Below, one piece after another: positions 38,086-45,800 of a stretch of 64,000 nucleotides of DNA. How positions within the stretch are numbered: position 1 is the first letter of the stretch; every line of letters begins with the position of its first letter. This stretch comes from Lucifuga dentata (lineage: Eukaryota; Chordata; Actinopteri; Ophidiiformes; Bythitidae), in assembly GCA_014773175.1 (NCBI GenBank), contig VXCM01000447.1:62001-126000 (forward strand), in the 5' to 3' direction. The position numbers and the translations under genes were made by a program. The notes beneath the pieces were generated by a model. It had not been told where the DNA came from. It was given only the letters and a program-made list of their open reading frames with translations, and did no database searches.

Positions 38086-40286
38086 AAAACTGCATAGGGA
38101 TCAAAACAAGGTTTGGGGGCTTTAGAGGCCCTCAGATTTCTGAGAACCAGAACCTGAATTGGATTTAAAAGATTAGGCGTAATTGAATTTGTTTGATTAT
38201 CATATTGACTCTCTTTAGGTCTCTTCTGCTGCACTGACGTGAGCGTGATGTGAGTAAATCTTAAAAGTGCACATAGGCCAGAACATATTTTGCAGGAGTA
38301 ACATGAGAAATAATCTTTTAAGCAGGCAGTAGCCAGTATGAGGTATGAAGCATGAAAGGGGGACGGGCACAATAACAACTAAACAAATCTAATACAATAA
38401 CCCTGATATAAATACCTCCTTGTAGAGCTTATATTGTTTGGTTTTTGCAGAGACGATCACAGAGGCACTGATTCCACTCTTTGGCAGTTGTGAAGGCTGT
38501 AGTTAGCGGTGTTGTTGTATTAGGTTGTATTATATTGCACAGATGTTACTGTTATTGTGTCCAATATGTAAATCTAAGAGTCCCTGTCACCCCCCCTTCC
38601 CCCGCCTCCCCCCAGTTTGAGGATCTTACAAGGAATTGGCTTTGCAGATCAGGGTTNGGGGGGGGGGGGGAAGGTTACATTTAAACAGGGGTTCGAATAA
38701 GTCCATTCCTCAGGTTTTCTCCGGTCCCTAAACGTGCAGATTGGAATAGACATGAGTTCAGTTCAGTTCAAAAGCAGCCATCTGCACAAGTGCTATAGCA
38801 GCCAGTGAGTTGTGTATACAGCGCCCCCTATCGGCGGTGCAAAGCAACAAATAAACCTGTCCTCTCTAATGAAAAAAAAAAAAAAAAAAANAAAAAAAAA
38901 AAAAAAAAGCGGCACTGGTCATGATAAGAGATGATGCAGAAAACCGTTTAAAACCAGTGAGGCAGGATTCATGATGCTCCTTAAGGCGCAGCTGCGGACC
39001 TGACAGGACAATGAAGAGTGCGCACAGAGGAGATGACATGTATAAAGTGTTTTCCGCTGCGCCTCAGTATCCTCCTCTGCGTAGTCAGGAGATAAAGACG
39101 CATCATCATACCCTAGTGCCATTAAATGAGAAACTCTCCGAATAGCCTGTGATTTCACACACAAGTCTGTGTTTTATGAGACGGCAACTTCCACTGCTCA
39201 AACACAAGCAAAGGGGAAACCCTGGATCTCAGCCCTGGCTCGTAACTCCAGTAGCCAATCCAAAGGTGTCGATTTTGGGGAACACTCAACATTGTGGCTT
39301 GAGCTCCGCTTTGGGTTCCTCCACATACAACCAAACCTCTCCCGTTTTACGCCCGACGCAACTTGCTCCTTCCAAAGTTTAGGCCATTACATCATAGTTT
39401 TAAAATAGCCAAGTCGGCTCAGAGAAATTACATTTTACGCACAGTGACATCAGCTGCCGGTCAAATGACGCAGTAGCCTATATATGCTGTCTGTAGCTCT
39501 CACATGGGTTTTTATAATCATTACCCAGGTTAGATCTAGAAAGAAAACCCCTCATCCTATCACAGAGGAAAATGAGAAGAAAAATGTGTGTGTAATGTGG
39601 CAAATTTAAATATGATTATAATCTTCAGTGACCCTGTGCTTGCACTACCTAAAATATCCGCTGTAGTTTTCAGAGCATTACATCATTGTCTAGTCTGATA
39701 GATGAACTCATTTTCAACTCGCTGAAACTGCATGTTGCTTTGTCTGATAGACTATATGACATTATTATTAGGATGCAATACTGTGCATTTGCATGTACTT
39801 AGCCCTTATTATCCAATTTAACTCATCAATTTTGGACTTAGACAAACTAATAAAGAGAGTCAGCTTAACAAACAAGGATGTGTAGATGAACCTACCTGCA
39901 ATCACAGTGGGTGATCGCTGACCTCCCTCCGGTTTAATCCACAACTCCAGAGTGAAATTTCCTTTGGGTATCTCCACGCCAGGCTTCAGTCGTAGTTGAT
40001 CTCCCCTGCCGGTAAAATACACAGCTTTCCCCCGATCAGGAGTGTTTTCCTCCGCTTGAGAGGAGCGCCGGCGTTGGCGAAGCACCCGTCGCTCCAAGCC
40101 GGGCAAAGAGCGTTTGCCCCGGGGCAGACGTGTGGCACAAGCCCCTGGGATGGTGGCTTTTGCCTCCCTAATGCGCACCAACTCCCTCTTGGATCTCCCC
40201 TTTCTCCGGACTGTCCCGCACTCTGATCCAAAACACAAGATGAGAATCACCAGGCAAGACACCCAGGGAGATGTCCAAAGTTTCAT
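2155..40286 (-). CDS. pappa: pappa, pappalysin-1 (5' nine coding exons; 3' part beyond window)
   Basis: Secreted metzincin metalloprotease that in known vertebrates cleaves IGF-binding proteins (IGFBP4, IGFBP5) and so releases IGF. Nine exons were joined by GT-AG sites with matching phases: 39896-40286, 32294-33389, 23065-23210, 22441-22734, 21828-22020, 21403-21524, 12153-12654, 2346-2539 and 2155-2246. Together they give about 988 residues after removing one artefactual 65-nt duplication in exon 8; human PAPPA has about 1627. Order: signal peptide 1-23, basic propeptide to about 74, laminin-G-like region about 88-270, LNR1 416-442, LNR2 450-477, zinc motif [11 protein letters not shown] 565-575, Met-turn M639, then the post-protease region up to the GEECDDMN motif. 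PAPPA2 was rejected because exon 1 is short and the segments YASNSSSP and WSPREAEG match PAPPA. Whether this is the a or b teleost copy cannot be told from this window. Confidence 0.95.
2345..2473. repeat. 64-bp direct duplication around a single N
   Basis: Segments 2345-2408 and 2410-2473 are identical, separated only by N 2409. The same arrangement occurs at N 19969, N 47747 and N 50970, which marks an assembly join rather than a biological repeat. Confidence 0.95.
2346..2539 (-). CDS. pappa: pappa exon 8, carrying a 64-bp assembly duplication
   Basis: Residues about 915-958: [20 protein letters not shown], then [22 protein letters not shown]. The acceptor is CTCTGCAG|G at 2541-2540 and the donor AG|GTAAGAG at 2345. 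As printed the exon is 194 nt, because the 64-bp segment 2345-2408 is repeated exactly at 2410-2473 with a single N (2409) between. Removing one copy and the N gives 129 nt, which keeps phase with exons 7 and 9. Read literally, the extra 65 nt would shift the frame. Confidence 0.9.
3027..3062. repeat. (TA)n / (CA)n microsatellite
   Basis: TATATATA run merging into ACACACATATACATATATA. Confidence 0.85.
3145..4080 (+). pseudogene. decayed hAT-family transposase (ZBED type)
   Basis: Plus-strand reading, with frame changes and stops, follows a hAT transposase from end to end. First comes a BED-finger-like segment, [21 protein letters not shown], then FKLKYP (3218-3290; the terminal His is lost). 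Then [16 protein letters not shown] (3330-3380) matches the usual post-BED region. [11 protein letters not shown], then ISELGYA, lies near 3484-3535, and [18 protein letters not shown] (about 4003-4050) resembles the C-terminal dimerisation motif (P-L-x-W-W). At least several in-frame stops make it non-functional. Terminal repeats and target duplication were not identified, so the element's full extent is unknown. It lies in pappa intron 7, opposite strand to the host gene. Confidence 0.7.
4765..4828. repeat. (TA)n(ATCT)n(TG/TA)n compound microsatellite
   Basis: TA repeats, then five ATCT units, then GTGT and TA repeats. Confidence 0.9.
7099..7172. repeat. GATCAA-type tandem palindromic units then (GTAG)n
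   Basis: Six or so units of TGATCAAx, each self-complementary around TGATCA, run into five GTAG units. The first part can fold on itself in several registers. Confidence 0.75.
12153..12654 (-). CDS. pappa: pappa exon 7
   Basis: Residues about 748-915 on 502 bp: [82 protein letters not shown]. It matches the PAPPA central region between protease and CCP modules. The cysteine pair CALCRHC resembles PLCLQC in the human protein. Acceptor CCACAG|G, donor CAG|GTGAGTG. The sequon NNIS is retained. The plus-strand open frames over it are shadows. Confidence 0.95.
13415..13455. repeat. (GA)n microsatellite
   Basis: Nearly perfect AG dinucleotides of about 40 nt. Confidence 0.9.
15246..15290. repeat. 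(CA)n microsatellite
   Basis: CA dinucleotides with one TATA interruption. Confidence 0.9.
16021..16081. repeat. 61-bp hairpin, perfect 16-bp inner stem
   Basis: Inner arms TCTACCATTAGTGTGG (16032-16047) and its exact complement (16055-16070) enclose a 7-nt loop. Beyond a partly mismatched section the outer AATTGG (16021-16026) pairs with CCAATT (16076-16081). Size and shape fit either a tiny MITE or a pre-miRNA-like fold in pappa intron 6. No known miRNA was recognised. Confidence 0.9.
16220..16632 (-). mobile_element. Tc1/mariner deletion derivative
   Basis: On the minus strand it opens with a Tc1-like terminal repeat (ACAGTGGGGCCCAAAAGTCT at about 16633-16614). After about 170 bp it enters the last codons of a Tc1-type transposase: [20 protein letters not shown], then KGGHTNY and a stop (about 16463-16383). 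It closes with a matching degenerate terminal repeat (GTGGTTTCGGAGTTTTGGAT, about 16246-16227). The catalytic DDE region is entirely missing, so the element is an internally deleted, non-autonomous copy. No clear TA target pair remains on the lower side. Confidence 0.75.
17576..17913. mobile_element. TTAA MITE family copy D, rearranged
   Basis: It starts TTAAAGGAACATATCAGTAA and follows the family terminal repeat (GCATGTTTGAGACCAGTAAATACAACC). It then switches to family interior sequence in inverted order (complement of CTGAAACCAATGGCTGCCTGG). After the T-run/N/A-run join at 17844 comes another inverted interior segment (CAGTCCCAGGAGAAGA). Part of the rearrangement may be caused by the assembly join. 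Confidence 0.6.
17965..17994. repeat. short hairpin, 11-bp arms
   Basis: TTGACGCCTAT and its complement ATAGGCGTCAA surround an 8-nt loop. Confidence 0.85.
18326..18923 (-). pseudogene. 5' fragment of a hAT transposon with transposase N-terminus
   Basis: Read on the minus strand, a hAT-like end CAGTGGCGAAACTACC begins at 18923 and is followed by G/C-rich GGGGCCC blocks typical of such 5' ends. Some 480 bp later a short frame gives [20 protein letters not shown], then EKANLPKI. This resembles the lysine-rich N-terminus of ZMYM/TTF-type hAT transposases (KHKSGxQKRK...LPKI). The frame stops soon after, and no downstream transposase or 3' end is seen, so the copy is truncated. Family assignment is from pattern recognition only. 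Confidence 0.5.
19831..19875. repeat. (ATT)n microsatellite
   Basis: Fifteen or so uninterrupted TTA units. Confidence 0.95.
19907..20031. repeat. 60-odd-bp direct duplication around N 19969
   Basis: T-run followed by CCTCAACCAACAGG...TTTCATCAGT is repeated identically on both sides of the N. Assembly join, as at 2409. Confidence 0.9.
20040..20200 (+). repeat. probable dispersed fish repeat
   Basis: The phrase CTCAACAAATTTTGATGAAA with the following GGTGGAGGGGTGGGGCA resembles a repeat common in teleost DNA. The family cannot be named from memory. A T-run and N join (20227) truncate it. Confidence 0.35.
20393..20480 (+). mobile_element. tRNA-derived SINE head (fragment)
   Basis: GGTAGCACGATGGTGCAGTG begins a tRNA-like block with a plausible A box (TGGTGCAGTGG) and B box (GGTTCAAACCCC). 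This is the widespread fish pattern 'GCAGTGGTTAGCACTGTTGGC'. No tail or 3' body was recognised, so it is a truncated copy rather than a functional tRNA. Confidence 0.55.
21403..21524 (-). CDS. pappa: pappa exon 6
   Basis: Residues about 707-748: [25 protein letters not shown], then [14 protein letters not shown]. This 122-bp exon distinguishes PAPPA from PAPPA2, which has a different sequence here. Acceptor TTTCCTAG|A, donor GAAG|GTACGA. The following 8.7-kb intron is bridged by an exact phase match (G + GC giving glycine, then PPDVEQAC), so no missing exon needs to be assumed. Confidence 0.92.
21525..21827. other. pappa intron 5 (303 bp)
   Basis: AT-rich short intron; nothing beyond splice signals was seen. 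Confidence 0.7.
21828..22020 (-). CDS. pappa: pappa exon 5: end of protease domain and downstream module
   Basis: Residues 643-707. It reads [20 protein letters not shown], then [14 protein letters not shown] and [16 protein letters not shown], matching PAPPA just after the Met-turn. It is 193 bp, preceded by TTTTTGCAG and followed by AG|GTGAAAT. It ends in phase 2; the first base of exon 6 completes the arginine codon. A proline-rich linker leads into a beta-sandwich-like stretch with the family motif EWFPPI. Confidence 0.93.
22021..22440. other. pappa intron 4 (420 bp) with a long CA repeat
   Basis: The coding strand carries a CA repeat of about 50 nt (plus-strand GT at 22362-22413) beginning 27 nt after the exon 4 donor, with imperfect CAGA units between. 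The rest is unremarkable. Confidence 0.75.
22362..22413. repeat. (GT)n microsatellite, CA on the pappa coding strand
   Basis: About 26 uninterrupted units, starting 27 nt inside pappa intron 4. Confidence 0.95.
22441..22734 (-). CDS. pappa: pappa exon 4: zinc-binding active site and Met-turn
   Basis: Residues 545-642. It carries the extended metzincin signature [11 protein letters not shown] (565-575): zinc ligands H565, H569 and H575, catalytic base E566. The Met-turn follows at NNYMSYA (M639). Cysteine-rich segments [12 protein letters not shown] and [10 protein letters not shown] match family disulfides. One oddity: the fish reads TCGCQHF where, from memory, PAPPA and PAPPA2 have a Phe at the second position, so C627 is an extra cysteine. 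Acceptor CTCAG|GTGG, donor G|GTCAGG. A long CA tract on the coding strand begins 27 nt into the following intron. Confidence 0.96.
22735..23064. other. pappa intron 3 (330 bp)
   Basis: Short intron. It includes a degenerate GTGTGGATG-type stretch near 22995-23060 close to the exon 3 donor. Nothing else was recognised. Confidence 0.65.
23065..23210 (-). CDS. pappa: pappa exon 3: start of the proteolytic domain
   Basis: Residues about 496-544. It begins with the A that completes lysine 496, then [24 protein letters not shown] and continues through [15 protein letters not shown], a stretch very close to known PAPPA. The acceptor is CTTGTCCAG|A; the donor is G|GTAGGAG at 23064-23063. Reading through the donor quickly gives unrelated sequence, which confirms the exon end. 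Phase 1 at the 3' end matches the next acceptor. Confidence 0.93.
23565..24024. mobile_element. fold-back (inverted-repeat) element in pappa intron 2
   Basis: The left block, from TAGCTTTGGGGGACAAGACT (about 23567) to AATCAGGGTT (about 23670), is matched in reverse complement by the right block from ACCCTGATGA (about 23931) to CCCCCAAAGTTTGC (about 24024). Shared phrases include GACTCCAGCAACA, TTTTGGCTC and ATCAGGGTT. Arms of about 100 bp with about 75-80% identity by eye enclose about 250 bp. No coding capacity was seen. The GATGAAGGCAGTGAGCCAAAA phrase also occurs in the ends of some known retroelements, so the origin is open. Confidence 0.65.
26468..27021 (+). mobile_element. TTAA MITE family copy A (complete)
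   Basis: It starts TTAAAGGACCATACCAGTGA and ends with the inverted counterpart (CTACTGTTATGGTCCATTAA). The inverted similarity extends about 80 bp inwards (GCATGTTTAAGTCAATAAAT against ATTGGGCTCAAACGTGC). It is 554 bp with no open frame resembling a transposase. Interior landmarks TCTTCTCCTGGGACTATATT and GTGATGGATTAC are shared with the other copies. Length, long terminal repeats and TTAA ends suggest a non-autonomous DNA element, possibly piggyBac-mobilised. Confidence 0.8.
27458..27495. repeat. (GT)n microsatellite
   Basis: About 38 nt of GT. Confidence 0.95.
27674..27880. repeat. diverged two-unit tandem duplication
   Basis: Two units of about 100-115 bp share the order CAAAA-attGCAT-GGAATG-CTTGTAGTTT-TTAGCAGCTAxCA-GTTAGCAGCTAATxTTAGC. 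The first runs 27674-27773, the second 27788-27880. Confidence 0.7.
28266..28312. repeat. (GA)n microsatellite
   Basis: About 45 nt of GA, ending in a G-run. Confidence 0.95.
29494..29564. repeat. 71-bp near-perfect hairpin
   Basis: AAGGGTGAGAGAGACAGAGA with CCAAGGAA pairs with TTCCTTGG and its following complement. There are only small length differences in the GA run and one extra A, and the loop is just 2-4 nt. Confidence 0.9.
30398..30432. repeat. (CT)n microsatellite
   Basis: About 34 nt of CT. Confidence 0.95.
32294..33389 (-). CDS. pappa: pappa exon 2: laminin-G-like domain and LNR1/LNR2
   Basis: A 1096-bp exon, residues about 131-496, the largest in the window. The acceptor is a pyrimidine tract TCTCTCTCCAG just above 33389; the donor GTAAGA starts at 32293. 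The laminin-G-like region continues to about residue 270 ([37 protein letters not shown]). CGQTVCDN follows. Then come two Lin12/Notch repeats: LNR1 416-442 (CDISK...DACDPEC...DAGDC) and LNR2 450-477 (NGVCDPEC...LGDCC). LNRs bind calcium and in PAPPA help position IGFBP4. Several N-X-S/T sequons are present (NIT, NVT, NRS). The last codon is split AA|A (lysine 496). Confidence 0.95.
35528..35635. repeat. two (CA)n tracts
   Basis: CA runs at about 35528-35550 and 35608-35635 with CA-rich sequence between. Confidence 0.9.
37162..37749 (+). mobile_element. TTAA MITE family copy B (complete)
   Basis: Starts TTAAAGGGTCATACCAGTGA, ends CACTGATTTGGTTCTTTAA, 588 bp. Its terminal repeats match over about 80 bp (GAATACAACCCGCATGATAC against CAGGTTGTATTTATTGGGCT on the other side). 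It is the longest copy and shows the interior best. No transposase. Confidence 0.8.
38049..38086. repeat. (AAAG)n microsatellite
   Basis: About nine GAAA units. Confidence 0.95.
39896..40286 (-). CDS. pappa: pappa exon 1: start codon, signal peptide, propeptide
   Basis: The ATG at 40286-40284 has A at -3. It opens a hydrophobic leader (core LVILILCFG, residues 12-20) ending near C23/G24. Residues 25-75 are very basic and contain two furin-like sites, RGKR at 56-59 and RQRRR at 70-74, as expected of a cleaved propeptide. Residues 88-130 start the laminin-G-like fold ([22 protein letters not shown]). The exon ends in phase 1 at a GTAGG donor (39895-39894). The next exon completes glycine 131 and reads GLYDKC, as in known PAPPA. 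Antisense open frames over this GC-rich exon are shadows. Confidence 0.93.
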
Positions 40287-40411
40287 TTTTCAGGAGAGGA
40301 GATGGCAAAAATATTTAAAATGAGAAAAAATAAAAGAAAAACGGAATAACTAGAAAAAAATGGATGCCCACAATGTTCTCCTCTTTGAAATCCTCTCGAG
40401 TTTTCCTTGTC

Positions 40412-40442
<31 letters not shown>

Positions 40443-41110
40443 GCGGTAGTATGTCAAAGCGGACAAACTGACTAAATAAAGCCATAAAGCTATGCTGTTA
40501 TTCCCTCTTTATAATGCTAAGCCCCGACCCCCTCTCTTAAGCAAAACTACTCTGGAGACATTCAGGGTACACGGGAATATTTGATTCATGTATGTGTTCC
40601 ACGGTGCCTTTTCAATGGGTCCCATTTAGCCAAAGGGATGACTAATAACTAATCAATCAAGAGGGGGGTCCGGCCGATGCCCCCCTCATCCCCTTTAGGA
40701 GTTACTCGGTAGGAGTTACTCGCAGAAATCCACAGTTGTCCGCCAGGCTCTTGTCACACCTTTTTGTTGTTTCCTTATCCTACCCGTAAAACAGCATCAG
40801 AAATGGCACATATTAAATTCCAAAGTAAAGTGAGAACAAACCGACCTCTCATATTTATTACAGAAAAGAAGATGCAAATTGTGATCAAAAAGGAAATCCA
40901 AACTTCCCTCTGCCTATAGGCTGCACAAAAGTTAAAATGCACTATATCTGGAGAGGCGAAGGAGAGGAAGAGGGACAGGGATCTGCAGAAGTAAGCATCG
41001 CGGTCTTCATTGATTGCCTGGAGCAGATACACTTGGAGAGCCGGAGCGCGTCGTCCCCCTTTAGAACCAGTTTCTCTCCAAGTCTTTATAAGAACAACTC
41101 ATGTTTCAAA
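40287..41110. other. 5' flank and probable promoter region of pappa
   Basis: GC content is raised compared with the introns. The stretch includes a 30-nt T-run (40412-40439), a TATA candidate, C/G-rich blocks near 40525 and 40660-40700, and a short direct repeat GGAGTTACTCG near 40699-40725. No coding exon is recognised. Promoter role is inferred from position alone. Confidence 0.4.
40508..40513 (-). promoter_or_regulatory. candidate TATA box of pappa
   Basis: On the minus strand TATAAA lies about 220 nt upstream of the start codon, directly downstream of a G-rich block (GGGGGTCGGGGC). A start site 25-30 nt further on would give a 5' UTR near 195 nt with no upstream ATG seen in the part nearest the gene. 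That UTR would include an A-tract of about 30 nt (T-run at 40412-40439). No transcript evidence is available, so this is only a positional candidate. Confidence 0.35.
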
Positions 41111-41120
41111 TGTTCCGGGG

Positions 41121-41169
<49 letters not shown>
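41121..41169. repeat. (GT)n abutting a single-N join
   Basis: The GT run stops at N 41170 and is followed by a T-run. The junction is therefore not trustworthy. Confidence 0.9.
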
Positions 41170-41879
41170 NTTTTTTTTTTTCAAGTGGGAAGTCACACAG
41201 GTAGGTAACTCTCACTGACGGTAATTTTCTCTATGGCACATAGTGAAAGGAGAGTGTTTACCGAGTTTGGAAGGCGTGTATGTATCCCTCTAGCGGTTAC
41301 ACTTTAAACAATCCAACACTTCCACAACACAGCAGCTTAACCCAGCAACGAGGGGAGATACAAGAAAGATTCCAGCCCCTGTTATTTTGGAGCTGAGATC
41401 TCTGCGTAATGGCAGATTCCCTCTTTAAAGGGATGTGGATGCTGGCTTTCTCACCGACGTGACAAATTCCTCAAGATATATGTGAGAAAGCTTTAAATGA
41501 ATGAAGAGGTTTTTAAATATGGTTTGATAGGGCTTAACAACTAATCTTTTGGGAGATGCCTGGAAGAAATTTAAACTTTCACAAGGTCAAATTACTGTTT
41601 CATTTTGGAAAATATCAGCAGATGCTGCTGCACATTTAAAGGTAAAATCAAGATCCAGCCAAAGTCATGTTCCTATGAATGTCCTCTGAAAATGAGGCAA
41701 CAGTGATTAGAATTATAATTATTGAATGGCAATAACTGAAGATCAGTCACAGTAGTTCTTGGCTCTTCTTAAATTAATTTGGTGCACAATAGATTTTTGT
41801 CTTCTTCTATTGATTTAAATGACAACCTTGGCTGATTTTAAGCCACAAAATGGCAGTGAGTGCTCCTATAAGTGGATTT

Positions 41880-41881
<2 letters not shown>

Positions 41882-41942
<61 letters not shown>
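41882..41942. repeat. (TG)n microsatellite
   Basis: About 60 nt of TG, ending in CGCGCG. Confidence 0.95.
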
Positions 41943-42528
41943 CTGGAATCTGTCCAAGCCAATTAACTCCACCTGAAGTTTATCCCAAATTACTTTTACT
42001 GTGAGATTTTTTTTTCTTTTTTGTCAGGAGAACTCCTAATAGGAAATGCAAAAATCAAGGAATTTTCAAGTTACACATTGTTTCCAGTGCTTCAGTGCTT
42101 TGGTGAATATTTCTGTTAAGATTATTTTGACATTTTAAAAACAGAGTTGGATGTTACTTTTAGTGGCTTTCCATAGAGACAGTGAGATGGAATGTCAATG
42201 TTTCCCTTTCTGTTCTCCCATGGGTGTTTGTCGTAAATGTACTGTATGCTTAGACAGCCACTGACCATAAAGGCAAGAAGGAACAAACATTAAATATTTG
42301 CTTTGTTCTTCGTGTGGGTGCGACTTTGAGGCACATATTTCCTTTTGTATCCTGAGCATAGGAGACGGGATGATATATTGAAAGGTGTGTGTGTGGCCTT
42401 GAATGTTGTAGTAGGGAGTAGTTTCAAAGCTGAATTTTGTGTATCGATAAATGGTGTGCAAACCTACACACGACTGGTTGTTCACACTTTTTCTTTTTTT
42501 TTTTTTTNTTTTTTTTTTTTTTTTTTTT

Positions 42529-42840
42529 GGTGCTGGTCATAAAGTACTACTGGAGCAGTAAAATGAACCGATCCAACACGGAGCTACATGGAAGAAACTG
42601 TCTCCACCAGGAAATATAGTCCCAGGAGAAGACTGCGTTCGCTTTTTACAATCGTGCATAAGTGTTAGCAGATGAAACATTGAATTCTAAAGTGGAACAT
42701 TTTATTTTAAAAGATTAGGGAATTTAGCAAAATAAAACAAAAATACAGTTTTATGTTTTGCAAAATGGTTGGTGGTAACATAAAATGTATGCAGGTAGTA
42801 TTTATTGGGCTCAAACATGCGCACCAATATGGTCCTTTAA
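42529..42840 (-). mobile_element. TTAA MITE family copy E (inverted, truncated by gap)
   Basis: Read on the minus strand it starts TTAAAGGACCATATTGGTGC and follows the family terminal repeat (CATGTTTGAGCCCAATAAAT), then the interior (AACGCAGTCTTCTCCTGGGA). It is lost in the T-run at N 42508, so its other terminus is not in the assembly. Confidence 0.75.
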
Positions 42841-45800
42841 TGCAATCCCCATCTCCCTTAATTCTCTCCACCACCTTTATCTTCCATTATCCAAGTGCTA
42901 CATCTTTTATTACTCATAGCTTCCAGCAAAAGAAAGGGAAGGGAAGAAAGGATGTTAGCTTTCCGTCTCTCATAGTTACACTAGTCACCCTAATGGCTAA
43001 CACTGGTAGCAGCTTGCTACCTTTGGGCTGACAGTACTAATAAAGTCTGTTTTAACTGGCTAGTGCATAGAACGTGAGGTACTAGCTGTCATTTTTGTAG
43101 TTTATTGCATTAAAATCAATAGTATAATACAAGTAGTGGAAAAACATTTTAACTTACGGCAAGGAGAGAGACAGAAGTTTCCCAAACTAAGACCAGGGTG
43201 AAGGTTAGTTTAGACTTTGCATGGTGGAAATCTGATGTATGTACTATGTATTAAAGCATTATACCAACAAGTGCTTTCAACATTCTTTCGCCGTAGTGTA
43301 TGTAAATGGTGGAAGAACAAACTATAATGCTGTCAAATGCAACACAAAAATATTTTAAGCTTCTCAAAGATAGGATATGCTGCAGGGCTGCCGTACCTGA
43401 TTGCACTGGATTAAACAGATATAATTTAAAATGAAATAAATGACAATATTTAGAGGTTTGATCACTTTTCATGCCATTATTTTGGCTTTTTTTTTTTTTA
43501 CACTCATCTTGCAGATAAATGAAAAGGATAAGAAATACTGAAATGGTTAACTTGTGTAACTATGTTGTATATAAGACACAAAGTGGAAACTAGGCAGTTT
43601 GTAATCATTTGAGTTGGACACTTTACTTCCGTAATTACAGACCCAACATCACATCACTGTCTGCATATCTAAATCTGCATTTGCGGCGTGTTTCTTGTCA
43701 TCCTCACATCCTAGATTTTTGGCTGCTATTGTGGCCAGTGTGGTAAACAATAATCCATAATGGCTACCCAAGGGCAACCAAGGTTTGCCCTTGGTTTAAC
43801 TCTCCTGCTTGTGGGGAAGAATTAAATGGGAATGGGTGCAGAGTATGGCATAGTCAGCACACCACCGCTTGCCACCACCACTGCCCCTCCGTCTAGACAT
43901 TAGAGCACATCCATATGGAGATGGTTAAAAAGCTCATTAGCCGGCCTACTTGAAATACAGTTGCAGTGACGCTTGTCCATAAAAACACAAAGTGGAGTGG
44001 TTTCTGCAGTGGTATTAACCAGGTTGAGGCATCAAGCCCTGAGGACTGACAGCAATTTGGCGTCAGCGTCCGTTTCACCAAGTGATGGCTGAAAGTGAAT
44101 GCTTTCCAAGAAACGGAATAGGAAAAAAATTGTTTCTTGGAAGATTTCTGGAACTTTTTGCTTGAGGTATACTGATCCATCTGGGTGAGGAAGAGTGGAA
44201 AAATGTCTGGTAAGGTGAATGGGATATGGTCCATTGGAAGAAAAATGGCTTGGTCTTATTAAAAACATTTAGGATGCCCAAAGGCTTGCTTTAGGACAAG
44301 GAAAGGTTTGATGAAGAGAGCACAAAGACGAAATTCATGCAAGAGCCAGTATTAGTTTGTCACTGATGAATGCTCAGTGTTACATTTACACATTCCTAAA
44401 ACTAAAATGCTTTTTCCTTGATTTACTTCCAAGATCTTCTTTAGATAAAATAATATGTATGTGGGCTTTTAAAGTTTGTAGCTTTACACCCTTGAAATGA
44501 TTTAAAAGACTTTTATATCCTTTTGACCCTGGGAACCGTGATCAATTTAAATTATAGATTGTAATTGGTATGTTGGGCTATTTTCAACTAAATCCATTCT
44601 TAATTTAAAAAAGGAATAGAAACAATTTCTTCAAAAAAAATCAATTTGGGTATTTGTGAATAATTTCCACAATAATGGGATTTCCATATCAACAGTTTTG
44701 ATTCCCTGTGAAATTTCCAGAGTGGGTACCACTAGGGGGCACTTCAAAGCCTACCCAGTTTACATGCATATTAAAACTTAGATTATAGTCTGATTAAGGC
44801 TATAAATTGATTTTTTCAGACTCATGTATACACCTTAATTAGATTGAAATTGGCTTAAATGGAAGCAATTTTAGTCTGAGTTATAAACCTAAATCATGCA
44901 ATTGTAAATCAATGTATTCAGGCATGCATACGTAATCACTGGAATAAGTCACCTCCGCCCACATTTCCTCAGATTCTCCTACACTCCGCTTACGCAACTG
45001 AATCCTATTAATTCAAATACCGACTGGTACACATACCACAGTTTGAGAACCACTGTCATAAGAAATTTAGTTTAAAAAAAGGGGATGTATTTTTTATTTG
45101 TTAGAAATGTATGAAAAATTGTGGATCATGTGGGCGGAACCATTAAAGAAAATGAAACATGACTAAAACCTAGTATTAATCAGATAATTTAATCCAACGT
45201 AAAGTAATATAAGTTACTCTAACTTTAACCAAAATTGTTCACACACTTTTTTGAAGGATATGATGCAAACTTTTTACAGTTTCTGTAGCATGTGTAAGAT
45301 CTGGAATTATTGGCCTGAGTGAATGTTACTGAGTTCACTATAACTGAGAACTGGGAAGCCATGACTCATTTATGAAGACAACGCGTTCAAGGTAAACAAA
45401 GTGGGAGATTACGTGCCTCTATGAAAACTTTATTTTGTTTGCTCTTTTGGACCAAATGAAGCTACATTTTCACATTTATGAGCTATTTACTTTCAAAACA
45501 TTTCCTGCATTACCTGTGTTATATGTTCAGCTTGTCACTCTGTCTGTATGCCGACTTATTTAAAGAAAATGCTTGTAAATGTTCGTTAATAAATAGAGAA
45601 ATTACAGCCATATTGACTTGATGTCAATACTGAATTCGTGATGAGGAACCTTGCCCGACTTTCCAAGTTGGAATCCAAATTTCCCAGATGGAGGTAAAAA
45701 AAATTCAGACTTCCGAGTGCAAATTGAATACAGCATAGGTTGAATTCAGAAAGGAAATAAAAACAGATTTTCGTGGCATATGCAGTATTTCTGAGTGAAT

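Larger units (their letters stand above)
33390..39895. other. pappa intron 1 (6.5 kb)
   Basis: Contents: CA tracts at 35528-35550 and 35608-35635, a complete MITE family copy (37162-37749), an AAAG tract (38049-38086), C/G-rich and poly-A joins at N 38657 and N 38891, and unique AT-rich DNA between. No alternative first exon was recognised. Confidence 0.6.

Noticed and set aside
39986..40231. Plus- and minus-strand alternative open frames over pappa exon 1
   Set aside because: They are shadows caused by the GC-rich coding exon; only the frame with signal peptide and furin-like sites continues into exon 2.
2155..40286. Assignment of the gene to pappa2
   Set aside because: Exon 1 is short, and exons 5-6 ([25 protein letters not shown]) follow PAPPA, not PAPPA2.
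43766..43799. Small inverted repeat CCAAGGGCAA/TTGCCCTTGG
   Set aside because: Short arms with an indel; within what chance gives over 64 kb.
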